DNA of 11,540 bases from Ruminiclostridium sp. (lineage in GTDB: Bacteria; Bacillota; Clostridia; Oscillospirales; Oscillospiraceae). The position numbers and the translations under genes are program-made. Positions 1-6,061 of this stretch are shown piece after piece. The notes beneath the pieces are model-generated. The model saw only the letters and a list, made by a program, of their open reading frames with translations, was not told where the DNA came from and did not search any database. How positions within the stretch are numbered: position 1 is the stretch's first letter; each line of letters starts with the position of its first letter. The stretch spans positions 1-11,540 of the forward strand of contig JAFZEB010000012.1 of NCBI GenBank assembly GCA_017560855.1, given 5' to 3'.

Positions 1-557
1 CCAACATGCCCAACGACAACATCAAGCGTACCATCGAGAAGGCACTGGGCGCCAACAACACCGACAACTACGAGTCCGTCGTCTACGAAGGCTACGGCCC
101 CAACGGTGTTGCTGTCATCATTGAGGCTCTGACCGACAACCGTCAGCGCACCGCTCCCGAAATGCGCCACCTGCTGGACAAGTACGGCAAGGGCCTGGGC
201 GCTACCGGCTGCGTGTCCTGGTCCTTCGACCGCAAGGGCGTGCTGATCATGGTGGACGAGGACGGCGAGCTGGACGAGGATACCGTGATGATGGATGCTC
301 TGGACTGCGGCGCAGCTGACCTGGAAGTGGACGGCGAGGTCTTCACCGTTTACACCGAGCCCGATGACTGCGGCTCCGTGGCTGCTGCCATGCAGGAGAA
401 GGGCTATGTCTTCGCTTCCGCACAGGTGGAGATGGTCCCCCAGAACTACGTGAAGCTCACCGACGCCGGCGACATCAAGAACATGGAGAAGCTCATCGAC
501 ATGCTCGAGGACAACGACGACGTTCAGAACGTGTACCACAACTGGGACGAAGAATAA
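1..557 (+). CDS. yebC: YebC/PmpR family protein, 5'-truncated by the window edge
   Basis: This is a YebC/PmpR (TACO1-like) family protein. Members were first described as DNA-binding transcriptional regulators; more recent work links the family to relief of ribosome stalling at difficult motifs such as polyproline. It acts in the cytoplasm. The frame is open from base 1, and the first ATG (6-8) is an internal methionine: the family reads NNMPNDNIKR at this point, so about 55-60 N-terminal residues lie before the window (family about 240 aa). Visible family signatures are NMPNDNIKR at the start, YEGYGPNGVA near residues 28-37 of the visible part, EALTDNRQRT just after, and the GLGATGCVSWSFDRKG block near residues 63-78. 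The C-terminus is acidic (EDNDDVQNVYHNWDEE), as is usual. The stop at 555-557 is followed ten bases later by a strong terminator, so the gene ends its transcript. Family assignment is secure; the precise molecular role is not visible from sequence. Confidence 0.95.
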   Translation, partial: NMPNDNIKRTIEKALGANNTDNYESVVYEGYGPNGVAVIIEALTDNRQRTAPEMRHLLDKYGKGLGATGCVSWSFDRKGVLIMVDEDGELDEDTVMMDALDCGAADLEVDGEVFTVYTEPDDCGSVAAAMQEKGYVFASAQVEMVPQNYVKLTDAGDIKNMEKLIDMLEDNDDVQNVYHNWDEE

Positions 558-566
558 TTAACGAAA

Positions 567-607
567 ACCCACACGTTTTCCAACGGAAAACGTGTGGGTA
601 TTGTTTT
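567..607 (+). terminator. Intrinsic terminator of yebC
   Basis: A perfect 15-bp stem (567-581 paired with 585-599; left arm ACCCACACGTTTTCC) with a 3-nt loop is followed by ATTGTTTT. It starts ten bases after the yebC stop codon and faces the right way to end that transcript. Confidence 0.93.
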
Positions 608-614
608 GGGGTTG

Positions 615-728
615 CGGCCTGCTGCGCGCGCCCTTTGGGCACACTGGCAGGCCGAGAAGTGTTTTCTGGCACGCACATGTCGCGCCAGAAAACGGATTAG
701 ACTTTATTTCGCCGTTGCGACGGCGAAA
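615..728. repeat. Cluster of three perfect inverted repeats (hairpins)
   Basis: Three consecutive perfect inverted repeats fill this gene-free stretch. The first pairs CGGCCTGC (615-622) with GCAGGCCG (647-654) and encloses a smaller GCCC-TTT-GGGC hairpin (630-640). The second pairs GTTTTCTGGC (661-670) with GCCAGAAAAC (684-693). The third pairs TTTCGCCGT (707-715) with ACGGCGAAA (720-728) around a TGCG loop. None is followed by a long T-tract on the plus strand, so they do not look like ordinary terminators. No credible coding frame is present. They may be a dispersed palindromic repeat or a folded RNA; the sequence alone does not decide. Confidence 0.7.
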
Positions 729-763
729 CTCTACGAGGTCAATTGCGTCTGAGTCCTATGTTT

Positions 764-843
764 TGTAGGGGCGCATCACGATGCGCCCGCCGCCCAAAGG
801 GGTTTACCTGCGTTTGGCGGGCGATTCGTGAATCGCCCCTACA
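764..843. repeat. 80-bp MITE/REP-like element with terminal inverted repeats
   Basis: The ends are 28-nt imperfect terminal inverted repeats: 764-791 begins TGTAGGGGCG, and 816-843 ends CGCCCCTACA. Each arm is also a palindrome that folds on itself: GGGCGCAT/ATGCGCCC on the left, GGGCGATTC/GAATCGCCC on the right when read on the minus strand. About 24 nt separate the arms. There is no coding capacity. TGTAGGGGCG-type palindromes recur in many gut Clostridia genomes, which supports a small non-autonomous mobile repeat. No target-site duplication is obvious at its borders. The right end lies about 125 bp upstream of the small gene at 969 and could affect its expression. Confidence 0.75.
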
Positions 844-968
844 GGAGATTCGTAGATATTTACACTGTATGTGGCATACCACGCAAACCGATCTGTTTTT
901 TGCGATATAATCTTGAAGAACTGGAAAGAGCTCTGCTGGTTAAATACAAAACAGAGAGGTTGATACAT

Positions 969-1262
969 ATGATGACGACAGAAGAGGCAAAACGGCTAGA
1001 AGCCTGGATTATGGACCACGAAAGAGACTGGGAAACCATCTGCGGAAAAGGAAAGTTCCCAATCACGGATGTGGAGTTCATGTCCTTTTACCAGGAATTG
1101 ATGGATCATAGACTGGAATGTATGGTTTTGGTTTTGCTGACCTGCCACGGGTACGCTGTGCATGACCGGATCACGGAGCGGATGCTCCAATTGGTGCGGG
1201 AGAGTGACGAGGAACAACTGCAAAAGGTTCAGGACCTTGTGGAGGAGTTTATACCGTCCTGA
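969..1262 (+). CDS. Small hypothetical protein (97 aa)
   Basis: I do not recognise a family. The ATG at 969 is chosen because AGAGAGG (953-959) lies nine bases upstream. The same frame extends back to 828, but that would place its start inside the palindromic repeat with no ribosome binding site. The product begins MMTTEEAKRLEAW and is soluble and largely helical by eye. It is rich in charged residues, with a short hydrophobic patch in the middle (MVLVLLTCHGYAV) and an acidic C-terminal helix. There is no signal peptide or clear membrane span. A perfect TATAAT (906-911) lies upstream but lacks a convincing -35 partner. The gene is more AT-rich than its neighbours and stands alone between a repeat cluster and a convergent operon. 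The clean start, stop and terminator suggest a real gene, perhaps lineage-restricted; function unknown. Confidence 0.7.
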   Translation: MMTTEEAKRLEAWIMDHERDWETICGKGKFPITDVEFMSFYQELMDHRLECMVLVLLTCHGYAVHDRITERMLQLVRESDEEQLQKVQDLVEEFIPS

Positions 1263-1293
1263 CAAAAACACCCCGACACATCGTGTCGGGGTG
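1263..1293 (-). terminator. Terminator shared by convergent genes
   Basis: A perfect 11-bp stem (1269-1279 with 1283-1293; left arm CACCCCGACAC) has a 3-nt loop. On the minus strand it is followed by TGTTTTTGTC, a good U-tract, so it best serves the minus-strand group ending at 1306. On the plus strand the tail is only CTCTGTCGTTT, so it would be a weaker terminator for the small gene whose stop is at 1260-1262. Confidence 0.85.
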
Positions 1294-1305
1294 CTCTGTC
1301 GTTTA

Positions 1306-1665
1306 TCACTTTTTGGGGAACCAGTTGTAGGCGATGGTGGTGTACAGGGTCACGGTGATCAGATACTCAATGACGCTGTTGACGGTGAAGATGCCGGGGG
1401 TATAGGCCAGGAGGTAGCGGCCCAGAAGACCCAGGCAGGAGAAGATGAAGACCATGATCAGGATCCGCAGGGAGTAGCCGGGGCCATAGATGCGGGTCAT
1501 CAGACTGCCCAGAACACCGAAGAACAGCAGGAAGCAGAGGAGGGGGATGATTTGGATGTCAGGCTCAAACATCCGGTTCAGGGGGAACTGATAGCCTGCC
1601 AGAATGGCAACGGCACACCAGAGCATACCAAGGAAGAAGATTTGGGTGGCTTTGTCGTTTCGCAT
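1306..1665 (-). CDS. Small polytopic membrane protein (119 aa), hypothetical
   Basis: This is a hydrophobic protein with four predicted transmembrane segments, at about residues 8-25, 37-57, 65-87 and 93-113, ending in a basic tail (YNWFPKK). No catalytic motif or named domain is recognised. The start is the ATG at 1663-1665, preceded on the minus strand by AAAGGA (1675-1680). It lies 21 bases after the stop of the metallophosphoesterase gene and just before the minus-strand terminator, so it is probably the last gene of that transcription unit. The short loops suggest an integral-membrane accessory protein rather than a transporter, but this is inference. Confidence is high that it is a gene and low on function. 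Confidence 0.8.
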   Translation of the reverse strand: MRNDKATQIFFLGMLWCAVAILAGYQFPLNRMFEPDIQIIPLLCFLLFFGVLGSLMTRIYGPGYSLRILIMVFIFSCLGLLGRYLLAYTPGIFTVNSVIEYLITVTLYTTIAYNWFPKK

Positions 1666-1686
1666 GGAAATGTGTCCTTTCTTGAT

Positions 1687-2520
1687 TCAGGTAATATCGA
1701 GGATGACCAGCTCGGGAGGATTGAAGAGCCGGGGGATGGAGGTGGACTCCCGGGCCAGACCCCGGCTCACCAGGAAGGTGCAGTCGGAGAAGTCGTATCG
1801 GCCCCCGGCGTAGTCCGGGAAGAACCCCTGATTGGGGGCCAGCAGGCCGTTCAGAAGTCCGGGGATCCGCCACTGACCGCCGTGGGCGTGGCCGGAGAGG
1901 ATCAAGTCAAAGACCCCGAAGGAGCGGTACTGGTCGATAAGCTCCGGGCGGTGGGAGAGGAGGATCGTAAAGTGGTCTGGGTCAGCCTGGGCGGCAGCCT
2001 GGGCCAGCTGGCGATCCATGGCCTCCTGGCCCACACCTTCCGGGTCATCCACGCCGCAGATCTGAATGGTCTGGCCGTCAACCGTCAGAGGGATGCAGTC
2101 TCCCTCCAGAACAGTGGCCCCAGCGGACCGGAGAAAACCCTTGATGCCGTCTATGTCATCGGTGCGGTACTCGTGGTTGCCTGATACATAGTAGGTGGGA
2201 TAGGTCTGGGAAACTTCTGTTACAAAAAGTTCGCCTTTTTCTCTGGGGATATCATCGTCGATGATGTCGCCCCCCAGAAGAATCCCATCGGGATGTTGGG
2301 CGGCGATGGCATCCAGCAGGTCCTCCTGGTTCTCACCGTAGTCACAGGAGTGCAGGTCGGTGACCAGAGCCAACCGAATCGGGTTCTCTATCTCTGGAGA
2401 CTCTACCTGATAGGATACGATGACCATCTCATCGGTAGTACCCACCAGGAAAAGAGCGGCCGTCCCCAGCAGGAGGACGGCCAGGGCGACGAACAGCCCT
2501 TTCTTTGCAGATGCTCTCAT
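1687..2520 (-). CDS. Membrane-anchored calcineurin-like metallophosphoesterase (YkuE-like)
   Basis: This 277-aa protein belongs to the calcineurin-like phosphoesterase superfamily, whose members hydrolyse phosphomono- or diesters at a two-metal centre. An uncleaved-looking hydrophobic segment (about residues 8-27) after a basic start (MRASAKK) suggests a signal anchor with the catalytic domain outside the membrane. All superfamily metal motifs are present in order: D55-x-H57 (VTDLHS), GGD85, GN115H116E, H190 (LLSHRPE) and GH211-x-H213 (SGHAHGGQ). Overall shape resembles B. subtilis YkuE and related lipid-linked phosphatases such as LpxH/LpxG-type enzymes, but the substrate cannot be read from sequence. 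The ATG at 2518-2520 lies only six bases after the upstream SLH-protein stop codon, and its Shine-Dalgarno (AAGGGA) overlaps that stop, which suggests translational coupling. A cell-envelope role fits this context. Confidence 0.93.
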   Translation of the reverse strand: MRASAKKGLFVALAVLLLGTAALFLVGTTDEMVIVSYQVESPEIENPIRLALVTDLHSCDYGENQEDLLDAIAAQHPDGILLGGDIIDDDIPREKGELFVTEVSQTYPTYYVSGNHEYRTDDIDGIKGFLRSAGATVLEGDCIPLTVDGQTIQICGVDDPEGVGQEAMDRQLAQAAAQADPDHFTILLSHRPELIDQYRSFGVFDLILSGHAHGGQWRIPGLLNGLLAPNQGFFPDYAGGRYDFSDCTFLVSRGLARESTSIPRLFNPPELVILDIT

Positions 2521-2526
2521 GGTCCC

Positions 2527-4269
2527 TTAGCTGAGGGAGAACAGCACCCGGGCATTGGGGTCGGCCATGCGCACCAGAATGGTGGCCACCTCGGCGCGGG
2601 TGATGGGAGCGTTGGGGAGGAAGGTGCCTGCGCTGTCGTTGCCGGCCAGGATACCCGCCCGGTAGAGCTTGTAGATGGAGGCGTCAGAGCGGTACACGTC
2701 GGGGATGGAACCGTAGGGAACGCTGTTGACCGCGGGCAGGGCTTCGTTGGGCAGTGCGTTGGCAATAATGGCGGCGAACTCCTGGCGGGTCAGGGTGCCG
2801 TTCATATCAGCGGGAAGGTTGCCGATGATTCCTTGGCTGAGGGCGTAGTCGGAGTAGGCCTTATACCAAGGATTGGTGGAGGCGAAGGAGCCGTTTCCAG
2901 TGACAAAGAGCTTCCGCATACGGGCGGCTAGAGTAATGGTCTGGGCGGCAGTCACCTGGGAAGTGGGCTCAAACTTGGTGGGTTCCACACCGTTCATGAG
3001 ACCGTAGGCGTAGACGTTGGCGATGCTGTCGTAGTACCAGGCGTTTTTTGGCACATCCCAGAAGATGCCGTTATAGGAAGCGTTTTTGTGGAAGCCCACG
3101 CCGGTGTTGGTCCACTTGGCGGTCAGGGTGTGGCCGGTGGTGGTGGAGATCAGGGAAGAATTGTTCACCGGTTTGCCGCTGGCGTTATACCAGCCCAGGA
3201 AGGCTGCACCGTTTTTGGTGGGGGTAGGCAGCTGGTACTTGGTCCAGGCTTGGGCCAGCTGATATTTGTTGGAAACTGTGCCGCCGTTGGCATCATAGGT
3301 GACGGTCAGGTGTCCCTGCTTCACCTGGAAGGTCTGCCAGTCGGAGTTGGTGTAGGTCCAGGGATTGGCATTGGCATTGGTGGCCTGGACCTTCACCCGA
3401 TAAGTGCCGGCGGGCAGGGGTTCCAGAGAGAAGGGAGAGATCACATAGAAATGGTAGCGATAGTTTTCTTTCCAGGACCCGTTGGCCTGCTTCTGCTCCA
3501 CATAGAGGTTGTAGTGAGTGGCCAGGTTGGCGGCGCCCCAGGAGATGGCGATTTTATCGCCCGTGCCGTAGGCATCTGCCAGATCGGCAACCTTGGGGGC
3601 TGTTGGGAGGCCGAAGGCGGGCAAAACGGTGTCCTTGCCGGATAAGTTGGCCTTGAAGCAGATGAGGCCGCCGATGGTGCCGTTGTACTCAGACAGGAGT
3701 TTTTTGGCGGATGCACCGGAGTCGAAAATTTTCACGTCGGAGCCAATCACCTGGTCCACAGCTACAAAGTGACCGCTATATTTCACCCGGGCGATGACAT
3801 AGTAGCCGCTGGCCTGGAGCTGGCTGACCCGCAGGGCGATATCGGCCATGGGGGTGTCTGTGGAGAAAAACTCCTGGTTGGTGAAGTAGAACCGGGGAGA
3901 GGTGTTGTAAGTGATCTGACCGAAGGACAGCAGGGCATCCTGGGAGCTGGTCTGGCTGTGGCTGATGTATCCCTGCTTGTCCAGCCAATCCCGGAGGGTG
4001 CCGGGGTTCAGGCTGGCCGGGTCATAGGCGCCGGAGTGGCACATGAGCACAGCGATGGAGGAGATCAGACAGCCGGACCCGCCAAAAGTGTGAAGATCGC
4101 CCAGAGGGGTCTTTCCCCAGGCGGGATCGCCCTGCCGCCAGGTGGTGTAATCGGTGCTGTAGTTGGTGCCGTTATAGACAGATGTTCCGGCGGCGCTGGC
4201 CAGAGGAGCCGGCAGCAGGGTGAGGAGCATCACCAAGGCCAGGAACATAGGAAGGATTCGTTTTTTCAA
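2527..4269 (-). CDS. Secreted SLH-anchored protein with C39-like peptidase, FN3-like and InlB-type repeat regions
   Basis: This is a 580-aa surface protein. Residues 1-27 are a classic signal peptide (MKKR, hydrophobic core, cleavage near ASA-AG). Residues about 40-207 resemble the C39-like cysteine peptidase family 2: QGDPAWG at 46-52, a candidate nucleophile C67 in GSGCLISS, H167 in GHFVAVD and D183 in IFDSG. Residues about 222-316 look fibronectin-III-like. Residues about 321-386 match an InlB/Flg_new repeat (YDANGGTV, FLGWY, LTAKW). Residues about 403-570 contain three SLH modules, the middle one degenerate; SLH domains bind secondary cell-wall polymers. The start is TTG (4267-4269), supported by AAAAGGAGG eight bases upstream and by the signal peptide directly following. 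The probable role is a wall-anchored protease or amidase-like enzyme. The catalytic triad is inferred by pattern, so an inactive binding role is possible. It is first in a group with the metallophosphoesterase and a membrane protein. Confidence 0.9.
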   Translation of the reverse strand: MKKRILPMFLALVMLLTLLPAPLASAAGTSVYNGTNYSTDYTTWRQGDPAWGKTPLGDLHTFGGSGCLISSIAVLMCHSGAYDPASLNPGTLRDWLDKQGYISHSQTSSQDALLSFGQITYNTSPRFYFTNQEFFSTDTPMADIALRVSQLQASGYYVIARVKYSGHFVAVDQVIGSDVKIFDSGASAKKLLSEYNGTIGGLICFKANLSGKDTVLPAFGLPTAPKVADLADAYGTGDKIAISWGAANLATHYNLYVEQKQANGSWKENYRYHFYVISPFSLEPLPAGTYRVKVQATNANANPWTYTNSDWQTFQVKQGHLTVTYDANGGTVSNKYQLAQAWTKYQLPTPTKNGAAFLGWYNASGKPVNNSSLISTTTGHTLTAKWTNTGVGFHKNASYNGIFWDVPKNAWYYDSIANVYAYGLMNGVEPTKFEPTSQVTAAQTITLAARMRKLFVTGNGSFASTNPWYKAYSDYALSQGIIGNLPADMNGTLTRQEFAAIIANALPNEALPAVNSVPYGSIPDVYRSDASIYKLYRAGILAGNDSAGTFLPNAPITRAEVATILVRMADPNARVLFSLS

Positions 4270-4277
4270 GTCCGATG

Positions 4278-4286
4278 CCTCCTTTT
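4278..4286 (-). promoter_or_regulatory. Strong Shine-Dalgarno that fixes a TTG start
   Basis: On the minus strand this reads AAAAGGAGG, with eight bases to the TTG at 4267-4269. No in-frame ATG lies nearby, and the next codons encode the basic start of a signal peptide, so TTG initiation is well supported. Confidence 0.85.
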
Positions 4287-4383
4287 CTAAGGTGTGGGAT
4301 ATTTACATACCAATACAATTTGAGTATGGCACAAAATAGGGAAAAAGTCCAGTAAATGCGGGGAATTGTAAGATTTCTGCAAC

Positions 4384-4416
4384 AAAAAAGGAACCGGAAA
4401 AGTCCGGTTCCTTTTT
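4384..4416 (-). terminator. Bidirectional-looking intrinsic terminator downstream of the eno 3'-end copy
   Basis: A stem of up to 14 bp (4385-4398 with 4403-4416; core AAGGAACCGGA) has an AAAG loop and runs of A on the left and T on the right, so it would work in both directions. On the minus strand it follows the displaced enolase tail by about 20 bases, exactly where an enolase terminator would be expected. It may therefore be the original eno terminator. Confidence 0.88.
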
Positions 4417-4434
4417 ATCTGTTTGATTGTGTAT

Positions 4435-4490
4435 CTTACTTCAGGTTGAAGAAAGCGTCACGGCCCAGGTAGACAGCCGCATCGTCCAGC
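4435..4490 (-). repeat. Displaced copy of the eno 3' end (56 bp)
   Basis: This segment matches 4700-4755 at 55 of 56 bases; the one difference is G4479 against A4744. It encodes the enolase C-terminal peptide LDDAAVYLGRDAFFNLK plus the TAA stop, against LDDVAVYLGRDAFFNLK in the intact gene. The match ends sharply on both sides (GAATCCC against TCTTCCT beyond the last matching base), so this is a defined duplication rather than a decayed full-length gene. Confidence 0.95.
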
Positions 4491-4588
4491 GAATCCCATT
4501 CGGCGCTGCCGCCGTATGGGGACCCCGGGCTGGATTTTTCATCCTCGGTGGAAATGAATTCCCCCTGCGGGAACTCTGCGAGATTCAC
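4436..4588 (-). pseudogene. Chimeric open frame ending in the enolase C-terminus
   Basis: A minus-strand frame, open from at least 4666, ends in the duplicated enolase tail and stop. No ATG is present in frame. The best internal start is GTG at 4586-4588, giving about 50 residues, but its upstream sequence is not a convincing Shine-Dalgarno. The TTG at 4664-4666 lies in the loop of the eno terminator and is not credible. The non-enolase part (for example EFISTEDEKSSPGSPYGG) matches no family I recognise and does not resemble enolase. It most likely reflects a gene-end remnant joined by chance to a repeat-derived frame. A genuine small gene that captured the enolase tail is possible but unsupported. 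Confidence 0.4.
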
Positions 4589-4619
4589 GCAGCACCCGCT
4601 GCGGCCCGCCTGTGGCGGG
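4588..4619. repeat. Two adjacent short hairpins inside the inter-repeat segment
   Basis: CGCAGC (4588-4593) pairs with GCTGCG (4598-4603) around ACCC, and CCCGCC (4605-4610) pairs with GGCGGG (4614-4619) around TGT. The two stems are almost back to back. They lie in the 209-bp segment between the duplicated enolase ends and have no T-tract, so they are not terminators. Confidence 0.6.
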
Positions 4620-4645
4620 GTGGAAGAGCTGGCCGATGTGGCAGG

Positions 4646-4680
4646 AAAAAGAAAGAGGACTGGCAAAACCAGTCCTCTTT
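4646..4680 (-). terminator. Intrinsic terminator of the glycolytic operon (after eno)
   Basis: A perfect 12-bp stem (4652-4663 with 4669-4680; AAAGAGGACTGG) has a 5-nt loop. On the minus strand it is followed by CTTTTTCC. It begins about 20 bases after the eno stop codon. Confidence 0.9.
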
Positions 4681-4699
4681 TTGTGTCGTTTTGGAAAAA

Positions 4700-4755
4700 C
4701 TTACTTCAGGTTGAAGAAAGCGTCACGGCCCAGGTAGACAGCCACATCGTCCAGC
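4700..4755 (-). repeat. Intact copy of the 56-bp eno 3'-end duplication
   Basis: This is the functional 3' end of eno, covering the last 17-18 codons, the TAA stop and one base beyond. It is the partner of 4435-4490, with a 265-bp offset and 209 bp between the copies. Confidence 0.95.
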
Positions 4756-6002
4756 TCTTCCTCGATGCGCAGCAGCTGGTTGTACTTAGCCACGCGGTCG
4801 GTACGGCTGGGAGCGCCGGTCTTGATCTGGCCAGCGTTCAGAGCCACGGACAGGTCAGCGATGGTGGTGTCCTCGGTCTCACCGGAACGGTGGGAGATGA
4901 CTGCGGTGTAGCCTGCACGGTTTGCCATCTGGATGGCATCCAGGGTCTCGGTCAGGGTGCCGATCTGGTTGACCTTGATCAGGATGGCGTTGGCAACACC
5001 CTTCTCAATGCCGTCCTTCAGGCGCTGGGTGTTGGTGACGAACAGGTCGTCGCCCACCAGCTGGACACGGTCGCCGATGGCCTTGGTCAGCATGGACCAG
5101 CCTTCCCAGTCGTTCTCGCCCATGCCGTCTTCCAGGGAGATGATGGGATAGTTGTCAGCGAACTTCTTCCACATGTTGACCAGCTGCTGCTTGGTCATGG
5201 TCTTCTTTGCCTTGGGCAGGTCATAGCAGCCGGTCTCCTCGTTGTACCACTCGGAGGTAGCTGCGTCGATGGCGATCATGAAGTCCTCGCCGGGCTTGTA
5301 GCCAGCCTTCTCGATGGCCTGCACGATGACCTTCAGAGCGTCCTCGTCCTTCTTCAGGTTGGGAGCATAGCCGCCCTCGTCGCCGACACCGGCTGCGGGA
5401 GTGCCATTCTCCTTCAGAACGGACTTCAGGGTGTGGAAGACCTCAGCGCACATACGCAGAGCTTCCTTCCAGGAGGGTGCGCCCACGGGCATGACCATGA
5501 ACTCCTGGATGTCAACGTTGTTGGTGGCGTGTGCGCCGCCGTTCAGGATGTTCATCATGGGAACGGGCAGGGTCTTTGCGTTGACGCCGCCCAGGTAGGT
5601 GTACAGGGGCATGCCCAGGCTCTCAGCAGCTGCGCGAGCGCAAGCCAGAGAAGCGCCCAGGATAGCGTTGGCACCCAGCTTGCTCTTGTTGGGGGTGCCG
5701 TCCAGCTCGATCAGGACCTTGTCGATGGCAGGCTGATCCAGAACGTTCAGGCCGATCAGAGCCTCAGCGATCTCGTTGTTGACGTTGTCAACAGCCTTGG
5801 AAACGCCCTTGCCCAGGTAGCGGGACTTGTCGCCGTCACGCAGCTCGCAAGCCTCGTAGATGCCGGTGGATGCGCCGGAAGGTACGCATGCACGGCCGAC
5901 GACACCGTCGTCCAGGTAAACTTCAACTTCAACAGTGGGGTTGCCGCGGGAGTCCATGATCTCACGGCCCAGAACATCGACGATTTCAATCATCAGCTTC
6001 AT
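4701..6002 (-). CDS. eno: Enolase (2-phospho-D-glycerate hydro-lyase)
   Basis: Enolase interconverts 2-phosphoglycerate and phosphoenolpyruvate in glycolysis and gluconeogenesis, in the cytoplasm. The start chosen is the ATG at 6000-6002, with AAAGGAG (6014-6020) 11 bases upstream. It gives MKLMIEIVDVLGREIMDSRG and a normal 433-aa protein; the frame is open 21 codons further but runs into the gpmI end without a binding site. Key residues are all present: H158 and E167 (HATNNVDIQEF), E209 in GDEGG (proton transfer), metal ligands D246, E291 (SLEDG) and D318 (GDD), catalytic K343 (IKVNQIG), H371-R-S and K394. The family signature is complete, with no frameshift. It is the last gene of the operon, 59 bases after gpmI, and ends in its own terminator. 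Its last 56 bases recur 265 bp downstream. Confidence 0.98.
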   Translation of the reverse strand: MKLMIEIVDVLGREIMDSRGNPTVEVEVYLDDGVVGRACVPSGASTGIYEACELRDGDKSRYLGKGVSKAVDNVNNEIAEALIGLNVLDQPAIDKVLIELDGTPNKSKLGANAILGASLACARAAAESLGMPLYTYLGGVNAKTLPVPMMNILNGGAHATNNVDIQEFMVMPVGAPSWKEALRMCAEVFHTLKSVLKENGTPAAGVGDEGGYAPNLKKDEDALKVIVQAIEKAGYKPGEDFMIAIDAATSEWYNEETGCYDLPKAKKTMTKQQLVNMWKKFADNYPIISLEDGMGENDWEGWSMLTKAIGDRVQLVGDDLFVTNTQRLKDGIEKGVANAILIKVNQIGTLTETLDAIQMANRAGYTAVISHRSGETEDTTIADLSVALNAGQIKTGAPSRTDRVAKYNQLLRIEEELDDVAVYLGRDAFFNLK

Positions 6003-6061
6003 GTTCAATTTCGCTCCTTTAATTATAAAATGATACCGGGTCCGGACAAGCCGGTCGGAAC

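Noticed and set aside
828..968. A longer N-terminus for the small gene, starting at 828
   Set aside because: It would begin inside the palindromic element with no Shine-Dalgarno; the ATG at 969 has a well-placed AGAGAGG.
1162..4290. Long plus-strand open frames opposite the SLH protein and metallophosphoesterase
   Set aside because: Same antisense effect: the minus-strand products carry complete domains and signal sequences, while the plus-strand products are glycine/valine-rich without motifs.
4291..4383. Promoter or riboswitch in the leader of the SLH gene
   Set aside because: The region is AT-rich, but no -35/-10 pair with acceptable spacing and no recognisable riboswitch core was found.
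6022..6049. TTGTCC-N16-TATAAT as an internal promoter for eno
   Set aside because: The boxes look acceptable, but the predicted start would fall in or after the Shine-Dalgarno, leaving a leader too short to use it.
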